Shown here: positions 1 through 5,755 of the stretch, one piece after another
Numbering within the stretch: position 1 is the first letter of the stretch
How the letters are laid out: every line of letters starts with the position of its first letter
DNA from: CBFHSD01 sp965658375
GTDB taxonomy: Bacteria; Bacteroidota; Bacteroidia; Flavobacteriales_G; Salibacteraceae
Direction of reading: 5' to 3'
Length of the DNA stretch: 7,248 nt
NCBI GenBank assembly: GCA_965658375.1
Contig: CBFHSD010000079.1
Span: forward strand, 1 to 7,248
The notes under the pieces: generated by a model
The model's input: only the letters and a program-made list of their open reading frames with translations
The model's database searches: none
Told to the model about the DNA's origin: nothing
Program-made: the position numbers and the translations under genes

Positions 1-142
1 CTACTGCTTTACATGGACCACACCAGTCGGCATAAAAGTCAATCAATGCTGGAGTTTCACTTTCGAACCTCCACTCTTTCTCTTGAGTGAAATCGAAAAA
101 CTTCTCTTTAAAATCTGCTGTGGTTAAATTAACTGTCTTCAT
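1..142 (-). CDS. trxA: thioredoxin, N-terminal part (gene continues off the left edge)
   Basis: Reading leftward from an ATG at 142-140 gives 47 residues beginning MKTVNLTTADF and ending with the active-site motif W40-C41-G42-P43-C44-K45 inside FYADWCGPCK. This is the classic thioredoxin dithiol site that reduces disulfides in cytoplasmic proteins. There is no signal peptide, so a cytoplasmic thioredoxin is more likely than a secreted TlpA/ResA-type protein. The stretch before the active site (EKEWRFESETPALIDFYADW) resembles Bacteroidota thioredoxins, which carry a similar short N-terminal extension; that comparison is from memory. The window edge cuts the gene directly after the active site, so the rest of the fold (cis-proline loop, last strands and helix) is not visible. 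It is divergent from the thioesterase gene, with a 95-base gap. A TACTTTTG box on the minus strand lies 19 bases before the start codon. Confidence 0.93.
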   Translation of the reverse strand, partial: MKTVNLTTADFKEKFFDFTQEKEWRFESETPALIDFYADWCGPCKAV

Positions 143-161
143 CGTTCTCTTTTTCTGACAA

Positions 162-169
162 CAAAAGTA
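162..169 (-). promoter_or_regulatory. probable -7 promoter box of the thioredoxin gene
   Basis: On the minus strand this reads TACTTTTG, an exact match to the Bacteroidota sigma-factor -7 consensus TAnnTTTG. It lies 19 bases upstream of the thioredoxin ATG, giving a short leader. No good TTTG -33 element is present 19-21 bases further upstream, so support comes only from the -7 match and its position. Confidence 0.5.
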
Positions 170-224
170 CCTTTACCTTGTCATCTCATTTGTAACTCAC
201 ATTACACAACGCAATTAATACATA

Positions 225-232
225 TAAGTTTC
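225..232 (+). promoter_or_regulatory. possible -7 box of the thioesterase gene
   Basis: TAAGTTTC differs from TAnnTTTG by one base and ends 5 bases before the ATG at 238. The same geometry recurs at 1276, 3091 and 6186 in this window. If it is used, transcription would start close to the start codon. No convincing -33 element is visible. Confidence 0.3.
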
Positions 233-237
233 GCTAT

Positions 238-672
238 ATGAACGACACAATTTGGTTTGCTCCCTACGATTTAGATAACCATCCTTTTGACGATAGAAAA
301 ACCATCCACCATGCACTCGGAATTAAAGTCACTGGTATGACCGCTAACTCCATTTCTGGAACCATGCCTATTGATGAACGTACCATTCAACCCCATGGCA
401 TTTTGCATGGTGGCGCCTCTGTAGTTTTGGCAGAAAGCTTGGGCTCAATAGCATGTAATTTAACTATTGATCCAGAAAAGTACATCTGCGTTGGACAAAA
501 TGTTACAGCCCATCACCTGCGCCCAGGAATAAAAGGTTTTGCTCATGGCACAGCAAGCCCCATTCACATAGGAAAGAAAACACAGTTGTGGGATATTCAA
601 ATTACGAATGATGAAGGGAAACCGCTCTGTTCTGTGCGTTTACAGATGGCTGTTTTACCAAAGCCTAAGTAA
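238..672 (+). CDS. PaaI/YdiI-type hotdog-fold acyl-CoA thioesterase
   Basis: The 144-residue product is a complete single hotdog domain of the usual length. Residues 43-70 carry the signature of the family: MPIDERT, then Q51, then H57-G58-G59-A60, then ASVVLAESLGS with E66. In E. coli YdiI (MenI) this segment is almost the same (MPVDSRT, LHGGASVVLAES), with Gln, His and Glu at the active site, so the catalytic residues appear conserved. The family hydrolyses acyl-CoA thioesters in the cytoplasm. The YdiI-like segment suggests 1,4-dihydroxy-2-naphthoyl-CoA hydrolysis in menaquinone synthesis, but no men gene is visible nearby and other aryl- or acyl-CoA substrates are equally possible, so no symbol is given. 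There is no ribosome binding site. The last 8 bases overlap the end of the convergent membrane-protein gene. The family is secure; the substrate is inference. Confidence 0.9.
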   Translation: MNDTIWFAPYDLDNHPFDDRKTIHHALGIKVTGMTANSISGTMPIDERTIQPHGILHGGASVVLAESLGSIACNLTIDPEKYICVGQNVTAHHLRPGIKGFAHGTASPIHIGKKTQLWDIQITNDEGKPLCSVRLQMAVLPKPK

Positions 673-1062
673 AATCAGGCGCTTGTTCTACTTTGTTCTC
701 TAGTTGGTTCAGCATAAAACTGTAAAGTTTTGCCATTTGTGGCTTAGCCATAGATTTACCGTATTGCACCAAAGAAAAAGTGGTCCCTAAACCCAACAAT
801 GCCACACCCGAAAACCAGAATGCATTGGCCTCTTGACCTAAAGTTAATTGAGAACTGCCAATCATCAAACTGACCATAGCAACCAAACCAAACACGGCAT
901 AAATGAACATAAACTTTGTCCAAATGGCAGGTCTAGGCCCCATCATCCCGCGAAGTAACGTCTGTTTAAACTCCATCTGTTCTAGATGCAATTCCATCTG
1001 AGGGCTCCAATAGGTTTGTTCATTCAACGGCAGTTTTACAACAATCATTTTTGGTAAAACAG
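650..1062. repeat. 13-bp perfect inverted repeat flanking the split membrane-protein ORF
   Basis: CTGTTTTACCAAA at 650-662 recurs as its reverse complement at 1050-1062. The arms sit just outside the 665-1048 ORF. Both arms are coding and read Val-Leu-Pro-Lys in their own genes (end of the thioesterase; junction of the split gene). Chance similarity of AT-rich coding sequence is a real possibility. Confidence 0.4.
665..1048 (-). CDS. small two-helix membrane protein, C-terminal part of a frameshifted gene
   Basis: This ORF of 127 residues starts MIVVKLPLNEQTYWSPQ and holds a polar N-terminal half with a WSPQMEL segment and a GMMGPRPAIWTKFMF segment. Two hydrophobic stretches at about residues 45-65 and 76-97 are probably membrane helices, followed by a short amphipathic tail. 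I recall uncharacterised Bacteroidota proteins with the same YWSPQ...GP+P+WT+F pattern, but know no function. The ATG at 1048 is probably not the true start. The frame stays open upstream for 14 codons reading SRSGSTKIYGTVLPK, and the strand's other frame supplies a matching N-terminal segment (1045-1182). Adding one A to the A-run at 1072-1075 gives a continuous 172-residue protein. Its ATG overlaps the stop of that upstream ORF (ATGA), so translational coupling is an alternative. It overlaps the thioesterase gene tail by 8 bases. Confidence 0.7.
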   Translation of the reverse strand: MIVVKLPLNEQTYWSPQMELHLEQMEFKQTLLRGMMGPRPAIWTKFMFIYAVFGLVAMVSLMIGSSQLTLGQEANAFWFSGVALLGLGTTFSLVQYGKSMAKPQMAKLYSFMLNQLENKVEQAPDFT

Positions 1063-1182
1063 TTCCATAAATTTTCGTGGAACCCGATCTTGATCAAATG
1101 CCTCTTTAAATTTCATGCATACCTCCTCTTGGTTAAAGGAAGTAATGAGTCTAAATCTTGGGCGATGTTCTGTTACCGACAT
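1045..1182 (-). pseudogene. N-terminal fragment of the same small membrane protein gene (frameshifted)
   Basis: The minus strand has an ATG at 1182-1180 followed by 45 codons, beginning MSVTEHRPRFRLITSF and ending RKFMELFYQK before TGA at 1047-1045. Too short for routine ORF calling, it is contiguous with the 127-residue ORF and lies one frame away. The first 37 residues look like a real protein start. After the AAA at 1074-1072 the reading in the other frame (IYGTVLPKMIVVKLP) joins smoothly to the downstream ORF, whereas the in-frame tail (FMELFYQK) ends quickly. The simplest reading is a single-base loss in a run of four A. Real mutation, sequencing or assembly error, and ribosomal slippage cannot be told apart from this sequence. 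A TAAACTTG box (1205-1212, minus) is 22 bases upstream. Confidence 0.55.
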
Positions 1183-1275
1183 AGCTAGGGCTAATTTGCA
1201 ATTTCAAGTTTAACCTTTTGAAACGAAAAAAAGAGAACTTAGAAAAAGGAGCACACCAAACTCCATGTGAATGAA

Positions 1276-1283
1276 TAATTTAG
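1276..1283 (+). promoter_or_regulatory. possible -7 box of the CarboxypepD_reg-like gene
   Basis: TAATTTAG has one mismatch to TAnnTTTG and ends 4 bases before the ATG at 1288, the same spacing as the boxes at 225, 3091 and 6186. No -33 element is recognisable. The 105-base gap between the divergent starts at 1182 and 1288 contains no other structure I can name. Confidence 0.3.
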
Positions 1284-1287
1284 CCCA

Positions 1288-2562
1288 ATGCAAAAAATAG
1301 CCCATCTCTTTGCTTTCATTGTTTATTCCTTTTTTAGCCACGCGCAAAGCACTTTGAGTGGCACCGTAACGGACACGAGTAACCAACCGCTTATGTTCGC
1401 CACCATTAAAATTTCCAATACCCAAATTGGAACCACAAGCAACACCGCTGGACAGTTTTCACTTCCTCTTCCCTCCTTTCCAACAAACGACAGCATTGAA
1501 ATTTCTTTTGTAGGCTACCACCCTCTAAAAACTGCCATTAAAGATACCATTGGACATTTTCAGCTTATACCCAATGCCGTGCAGCTAGGCGAGGTAATTG
1601 TTTTGCCCATTACGCCCTTGGAACAACTGAAAAAGAGCATCAGTAAATTTGATACCAACTATGCAAACAACTCTTACAACAGCAATTGTTATTACAAAGA
1701 GCTACTGAAAGAAAACAACAACCTAGTTGCTTTTAGCGAGGCCATACTTCACTTTCATAACATCCCCGAAAAATACAGCAACGTGCTCCAATCGCAAGCT
1801 ATAAATGCGCGTACATTAGAGAACCTTGCCGCGGTACAATTCATGGAAAAAGAACAAAAGAAAGAGGAAGAAAAAGAAGCCAAACGAAAACTAAAAGAAG
1901 AAAAGAAAGCCAAGAAGAAGGGCATTGAATTACCCGCAGATACTTTGAGCGATGAAGATGCATCTCTCTTCTCCATGCTAGGCGGGCCAGAAAACATGCT
2001 CTTGATAGATTTTGTGAAAAATGCAGATGAGTTTGTGAAAGAAGAAAATGTAAAAGACATTGAATTTAGCTACACAGGCAACATCGAATTAAAAGGTTTA
2101 GACATCTTGATCATCGGCTTTCAAGAGAAACGCTATAAGCCGGGTAAAACAAAAGGTCAGATTTACATTGATATGCACAGCGATGCCATTGTAGCCGTGC
2201 AGATGGAAGGATCGATAAAAATTCCTGTTATTGCCAAACCCATTTTATTCGTGATGGGCATTAGCATATCCGAACCCATTTTCAACATAAGATCTGAATA
2301 CACCCAATTTGAAGATCGCTTTTACCCCAAAGAGATTCACGCCATTTTATCTGCAGATGTGACCAAGCGTAGAATGTTTTCAGACAATGAATTCAGCTCA
2401 TTTGACTTTAACGGACTTATTCATTTTACGGGAACACCACAAATACCTGGAGAAAGCATTCCTAAAGAAAAACAAAGAGATAGAACCAAAGGCCTAAAAG
2501 CCACTGGAGACCCTACTTTTTGGGACACTTTTAAAGCACCAGTTCCTTATCAATTCGATTAA
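1288..2562 (+). CDS. secreted protein with N-terminal CarboxypepD_reg-like domain
   Basis: The 424-residue product opens with a signal peptide (about residues 1-20, MQKIAHLFAFIVYSFFSHAQ), so it is exported to the periplasm or outer membrane. Residues 22-105 form a carboxypeptidase-regulatory-like beta-sandwich, recognisable from LSGTVTDTSNQPLMFATI, the GTTSNTAGQFSL turn and EISFVGYHPL. In Bacteroidota this domain often sits at the N-terminus of outer-membrane or surface proteins. Residues 187-211 are almost entirely Lys and Glu, probably a solvent-exposed helix or coiled linker. The C-terminal part (about 230-424) is rich in alternating beta-type segments with no motif I recognise. It lacks the length and the TonB-dependent plug or barrel of a SusC-like protein. 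The gene converges on the PAP2 gene and shares its final four bases with it. The molecular function is unknown; the domain and export calls are firm. Confidence 0.82.
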   Translation: MQKIAHLFAFIVYSFFSHAQSTLSGTVTDTSNQPLMFATIKISNTQIGTTSNTAGQFSLPLPSFPTNDSIEISFVGYHPLKTAIKDTIGHFQLIPNAVQLGEVIVLPITPLEQLKKSISKFDTNYANNSYNSNCYYKELLKENNNLVAFSEAILHFHNIPEKYSNVLQSQAINARTLENLAAVQFMEKEQKKEEEKEAKRKLKEEKKAKKKGIELPADTLSDEDASLFSMLGGPENMLLIDFVKNADEFVKEENVKDIEFSYTGNIELKGLDILIIGFQEKRYKPGKTKGQIYIDMHSDAIVAVQMEGSIKIPVIAKPILFVMGISISEPIFNIRSEYTQFEDRFYPKEIHAILSADVTKRRMFSDNEFSSFDFNGLIHFTGTPQIPGESIPKEKQRDRTKGLKATGDPTFWDTFKAPVPYQFD

Positions 2563-3086
2563 AAGCGGTAGCGCACATATACGCTATTCAAACCCAAATC
2601 CACATCTAACACACGCTCCTTTTGGTAAGGCTTTGTAAACAACAATGCGCTTCCTGTTCCAACTACAGCTCCACCAAGCACATCCCACCAATCGTGCTTA
2701 TTGGCGTGAACCCTTGTCCATCCAGTATAGCTGGCCAACAACATGCTTGGTATGCCTGCTTTCCAGCCGTATCGTTTGTAAATGATTCCGGCTCCCGCAA
2801 AAGCGTTTGAAGTATGCCCAGATGGAAAAGCGTATGGTTCACCATTGGGCCGAGTTTTATTGGTGGTATACTTCAACAAGTAGGTTGTAGATGCTGAAAC
2901 AACCATGGTCTCTATGACACGAATAGGTGCTTTTTGATCATCTTTCCATACAAAAGTAGAAGCAAAAGCAGCTCCTGGTAGGGCTAGCATAAGAACATCT
3001 CCACTACGCTCAATGGCTTGTTCGTTTTGACCAAACAAGTGGAAACCGCTCAAAACAAATAAGGTACTGATAAAAAACAATCGCAC
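2559..3086 (-). CDS. PAP2-family (acid phosphatase/lipid phosphatase-like) exported protein
   Basis: The 175-residue product carries all three phosphatase-superfamily motifs. Motif 1 is K72-x6-R79-P80, motif 2 is P88-S89-G90-H91, and motif 3 is T124-R125-x5-H131-x3-D135, where the usual Ser is replaced by Thr. H131 would be the nucleophile and H91 the acid. A hydrophobic signal segment at residues 1-19 and further hydrophobic stretches place it in the envelope, where relatives dephosphorylate undecaprenyl or phosphatidyl phosphates or soluble phosphoesters; the substrate here is unknown. At 175 residues it is shorter than the six-helix integral-membrane forms. The start is GTG at 3086-3084: a stop lies four codons upstream with no ATG between, and a TAATCTTG box ends 4 bases before it. 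Its stop shares a TTAA palindrome with the stop of the facing gene. Confidence 0.88.
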   Translation of the reverse strand: MRLFFISTLFVLSGFHLFGQNEQAIERSGDVLMLALPGAAFASTFVWKDDQKAPIRVIETMVVSASTTYLLKYTTNKTRPNGEPYAFPSGHTSNAFAGAGIIYKRYGWKAGIPSMLLASYTGWTRVHANKHDWWDVLGGAVVGTGSALLFTKPYQKERVLDVDLGLNSVYVRYRF

Positions 3087-3090
3087 GGCA

Positions 3091-3121
3091 CAAGATTACA
3101 ACAGTGGCACAAATTGAGAAA
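3091..3121 (-). promoter_or_regulatory. possible promoter of the PAP2 gene
   Basis: On the minus strand TTTC (3121-3118) is followed after 19 bases by TAATCTTG (3098-3091), each one mismatch from the Bacteroidota TTTG-N19-TAnnTTTG pattern. The -7 box ends 4 bases before the GTG start, which supports that start choice. Confidence 0.35.
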
Positions 3122-3165
3122 CAGGATTGCTTATTACATCTACATTCCTTTTCTTGCAGTCATCT

Positions 3166-4074
3166 ATGAAATCAATCCCTGCCTTTTTGCTTTGTGTGCC
3201 ACTTTCATTAGCCGCACAAGTAGACAGCTCAACATTTTCAGTTAACAAAATCAAACGGATTGAAAGGCGCGCAGAGCAACACCGCTATTTAGCGCTTTCT
3301 TTTGGGAGCAATAGCTATTGGAACCGCGATTATGCTACATCGCCCATTGGGTATTCGGGTACAATACCAAATGGAGAAATTGCCTACCGCAGTACAGGCG
3401 AACGCAAAATTGAAGAGATTGTCGTGGGTTTTTCTGGTGGAAACATTTACGGAGAAACAGATTTCGCTAGATACCAATCGCTTGCTTTGAGTGGTTATGT
3501 AGCGTACAACTGGCTTACACCAATTGCTTTTAAACCTCCCAAATGGGATTTAAATATTGGTGTAAACAACTTCTTCACCTTCAACAACCGCATCAACAGC
3601 AACTACTTTAACGCGGCATACAATTTTGATTATTTGAACTCTACAAGCCTTGCTGCGCGGGTTCAAACAAGAATAAAATATGCAAAAGGGCAAAAGACAC
3701 TTTTCAGAAAACGAAAAGGAAGGAACACAGACCTGTGGGTAGATTGGAACATGCAATTGAACTTGCCCCTACTCTTTTTATACACTCGCCCCTACTACTC
3801 TGTTGTAGAAGATTTTACAGATGGAAAAGATGATGACGCGACTTCTGACATTCAAGTAGGATGGTACCCAGATGTATGGCGCTACACCTTTAAAACAGAA
3901 GTGGTGTGGCACCTCAAGAATGGAAACGGTATTCAAATGAAGTACCTCTATGATATGTACCAAATTGACAACCCTTCTAACACCGTGCAAAGCGCACAGC
4001 ATATGTTCAACCTTGGCATCTTGTTCAAACTGGATAAAAAGGGCATTTACACCACTCAAAAAAGCAGTCAATAA
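3166..4074 (+). CDS. probable outer-membrane beta-barrel protein, function unknown
   Basis: From ATG 3166 the product has 302 residues. A TTG at 3127 would add 13 residues, but ATG 3166 puts a clean signal peptide (MKSIPAFLLCVPLSLAAQ) at the very start and is preferred. The mature protein is rich in Tyr, Trp, Phe and Asn and shows many short alternating hydrophobic/polar segments, for example YLALSFGSNSYW (41-52), SLALSGYVAYNW (105-116), KWDLNIGVNNFFTF (126-139) and HMFNLGILFKL (279-289). These are typical of transmembrane beta-strands. An Arg/Lys-rich loop lies at 177-187 and an acidic loop at 214-228. I do not recognise a named family. The stop overlaps the start of the S41 protease gene by one base (TAATG), implying translational coupling and perhaps a shared role at the outer membrane. 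A peripheral or periplasmic beta protein is an alternative. Confidence 0.75.
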   Translation: MKSIPAFLLCVPLSLAAQVDSSTFSVNKIKRIERRAEQHRYLALSFGSNSYWNRDYATSPIGYSGTIPNGEIAYRSTGERKIEEIVVGFSGGNIYGETDFARYQSLALSGYVAYNWLTPIAFKPPKWDLNIGVNNFFTFNNRINSNYFNAAYNFDYLNSTSLAARVQTRIKYAKGQKTLFRKRKGRNTDLWVDWNMQLNLPLLFLYTRPYYSVVEDFTDGKDDDATSDIQVGWYPDVWRYTFKTEVVWHLKNGNGIQMKYLYDMYQIDNPSNTVQSAQHMFNLGILFKLDKKGIYTTQKSSQ

Positions 4075-5081
4075 TGAAAAAAATCATTGGTATACTCTGC
4101 ACATTCATTCTCTTTTCTGGCTGCGAGAGTGTTGTTTTTAAAGATGATCCGAGCGTTGGACCTAGAGAAAATTTTGAGCATCTGTGGACAGAAGCCAGAG
4201 ACCGTTACAGCTTTTTTGAATACAAAGAAGTGAACTGGGACAGTGTTTACATCAAGTACGACACTTTGGTAACTGACCAAACAGATCCCGTAGATCTTTT
4301 TCAGATTTTATTCGCTATGCTCAATGAATTGGATGACGGCCACGTAAACTTGGTTTCTACATTTAACGTTTCTCGGTTTGACCTGAGTGAACTTGGACCG
4401 GTAAGCATTGACTTCGAAATCATCAAAAAAAACTACTTGGGTCTTTACAACTACTACATCACAGGACCTTTTAACCATTACTTTTTAGACAGCGGAAACA
4501 TTGGGTACATCAACTACTCTTCTTTTGCAAGCGATATTGCCGACAGTGATTTAGACTTCATGCTTAAATCTTACCGCGATACCAAAGGCTTGATCATTGA
4601 CCTCCGTCAAAACGGTGGTGGATCTATCTCTAATGTGTTCACCTTGATAAGCCGCTTTGTTTCCTCTTCTACTCCCATGTACCAGAGTTATTTAAAAAAC
4701 GGTCCTGGGCCATTAGACTTTGAGGGACCACAAATAGCCTATGCAGAGCCTGATGGCAATTACCAATACCTGAACAAACCCATTGTTCTACTTACCGATA
4801 GAGGCTCTTACAGTGCCACATCCTTTTTTACACTTGCCATGCGCGAACTGCCTAACGTCACCATTATTGGAGACTCAACAGGTGGTGGTTTGGGGATCCC
4901 GCATGGCGGTCAATTGCCGAATGGCTGGACCTACCGTTTTTCAATTTCTCAAACCTTAAGCATGGATGGCGAAAATTACGAAAACGGCATTCCTCCAGAT
5001 ATTTTTGTGCCTTACAGCAATGTAGCAGCACTGCAAGGAAGAGACAACATATTAGACCGAGCAATACAAGAATTACAATAA
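4074..5081 (+). CDS. S41-family (tricorn/IRBP-like) peptidase lipoprotein
   Basis: The 335-residue product begins with a lipoprotein signal ending in the lipobox LFSGC, with C17 as the predicted lipidated residue, so it is probably membrane-anchored in the envelope. An N-terminal helical segment (about 33-90) ends in NELDDGH, with H90 as the likely catalytic His. The peptidase core follows: GYINYSSF (144-151), GLIIDLRQNGGGS (172-184), LLTDRGSYSATSFF with S247 as the predicted nucleophile, IIGDSTGGGLG (264-274) and GIPPDIFVP (305-313) preceded by E303. No PDZ domain fits between the His motif and the core. The Lys of the CtpA-type Ser/Lys dyad is missing: the position 25 residues after S247 is Gly. 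This fits tricorn-like Ser-His-Glu catalysis. It is coupled to the upstream barrel gene by a TAATG junction and followed after 12 bases by the TM2 gene. Substrate unknown. Confidence 0.88.
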   Translation: MKKIIGILCTFILFSGCESVVFKDDPSVGPRENFEHLWTEARDRYSFFEYKEVNWDSVYIKYDTLVTDQTDPVDLFQILFAMLNELDDGHVNLVSTFNVSRFDLSELGPVSIDFEIIKKNYLGLYNYYITGPFNHYFLDSGNIGYINYSSFASDIADSDLDFMLKSYRDTKGLIIDLRQNGGGSISNVFTLISRFVSSSTPMYQSYLKNGPGPLDFEGPQIAYAEPDGNYQYLNKPIVLLTDRGSYSATSFFTLAMRELPNVTIIGDSTGGGLGIPHGGQLPNGWTYRFSISQTLSMDGENYENGIPPDIFVPYSNVAALQGRDNILDRAIQELQ

Positions 5082-5093
5082 ATACACATCGGT

Positions 5094-5360
5094 ATGGAAG
5101 TAATAGACTACAGAGGAAGAGCATCTCGCTACGATTTCACCACTACCGCAATACTGGCCTATTTCTTAGGTTTTTTGGGTGTTCACCGATTCTACACAGG
5201 TAATATCGGAACAGGCATTTTAATGCTCATCACTTTTGGAGGATTTGGCATTTGGGCCTTGATTGACATGATTATGATTCTAGCTCAATCGTATAAAGAT
5301 GGTGATGGAAACGTGGTATGGCCTAACAAAGAAAATTATGAAGATCAAAGACGTAACTAA
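5094..5360 (+). CDS. TM2-domain membrane protein
   Basis: The 88-residue product is a single TM2 domain. Residues 16-35 (TTTAILAYFLGFLGVHRFYT) form the first hydrophobic segment with its GxxGxHRFY turn, and residues 38-64 (IGTGILMLITFGGFGIWALIDM onward) form the second, with the characteristic GGFGIWALID element. The acidic tail after residue 66 is probably cytoplasmic. TM2 proteins are small inner-membrane proteins of unknown biochemical role. It starts 12 bases after the S41 gene, and its last 23 bases overlap the start of the Fe-S protein gene, so it belongs to the same transcription unit. The family call is firm; no function can be assigned. Confidence 0.92.
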   Translation: MEVIDYRGRASRYDFTTTAILAYFLGFLGVHRFYTGNIGTGILMLITFGGFGIWALIDMIMILAQSYKDGDGNVVWPNKENYEDQRRN

Positions 5361-5754
5361 AGAATATGAGGGCGATGGTGTAACCATCATCTGGAAACCA
5401 GCTAAGTGCATGCATGCAGAAAAATGCTGGCGGAACCTACCCGATGTTTTTCGCTACGGTAAAAAGCCATGGATAGACCCTAATGGGGCACCTGCGGAAA
5501 AGATCAAAGCGCAGATAGACCAATGTCCTTCTGGAGCATTGAGCTATGCCAAAGAAGCTGATGAAGCAGGCCAAGATGTTTCCGTGAAGATTCAAGTACT
5601 CCCAAAAGGGCCATTATTGGTAAACGGTGATATGGAAATTGACCACAATGGAGAAAAACAACAGCTTTCTGGCAAGAATGCTTTCTGCCGCTGCGGTGCA
5701 TCTAAAAATAAACCCTTTTGCGATGGTTCGCACCACCATGTAGATTTTGAATAA
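5338..5754 (+). CDS. Fer4_19 + CDGSH double iron-sulfur protein
   Basis: From ATG 5338 the product has 138 residues. An in-frame ATG at 5299 lies well inside the TM2 gene and would add 13 residues without matching the family start, so 5338 is preferred. Residues about 8-72 match the divergent 4Fe-4S domain of E. coli YjdI: C24-M-H-A-E-K-C30, a PDVF then KPWIDP segment, and C63-P-S-G-A-L. Residues about 112-132 are a CDGSH zinc-finger-like 2Fe-2S site, with C117-R-C119, S122, K-P-F-C128-D-G-S-H132 as the three-Cys-one-His ligand set. Such proteins are small cytoplasmic redox or Fe-S transfer proteins, and the partner is not known here. The gene overlaps the TM2 gene by 23 bases and ends one base before the VOC gene. 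Confidence 0.92.
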   Translation: MKIKDVTKEYEGDGVTIIWKPAKCMHAEKCWRNLPDVFRYGKKPWIDPNGAPAEKIKAQIDQCPSGALSYAKEADEAGQDVSVKIQVLPKGPLLVNGDMEIDHNGEKQQLSGKNAFCRCGASKNKPFCDGSHHHVDFE

Positions 5755-5755
5755 C

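Noticed and set aside
1210..1425. 71-codon minus-strand frame ending in a hydrophobic stretch
   Set aside because: It overlaps the start and signal peptide region of the CarboxypepD_reg-like gene; the hydrophobic end comes from the A/T-rich upstream region.
1755..2060. 101-codon minus-strand frame rich in Ser and Phe
   Set aside because: It is the complement of the Lys/Glu-rich coding tract; the composition is explained by GAA/AAA codons read backwards.
3127..3165. TTG-started 13-residue extension of the barrel protein
   Set aside because: The ATG at 3166 gives a normal signal peptide at the N-terminus; the extension would bury it.
4864..5124. 86-codon minus-strand frame with a Leu/Cys-rich hydrophobic start
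   Set aside because: It is antisense to the conserved C-terminal part of the S41 peptidase and the TM2 start; no independent support.
5299..5337. Upstream ATG start for the Fe-S protein
   Set aside because: It would extend the overlap with the TM2 gene to 62 bases and adds residues outside the Fer4_19 domain.
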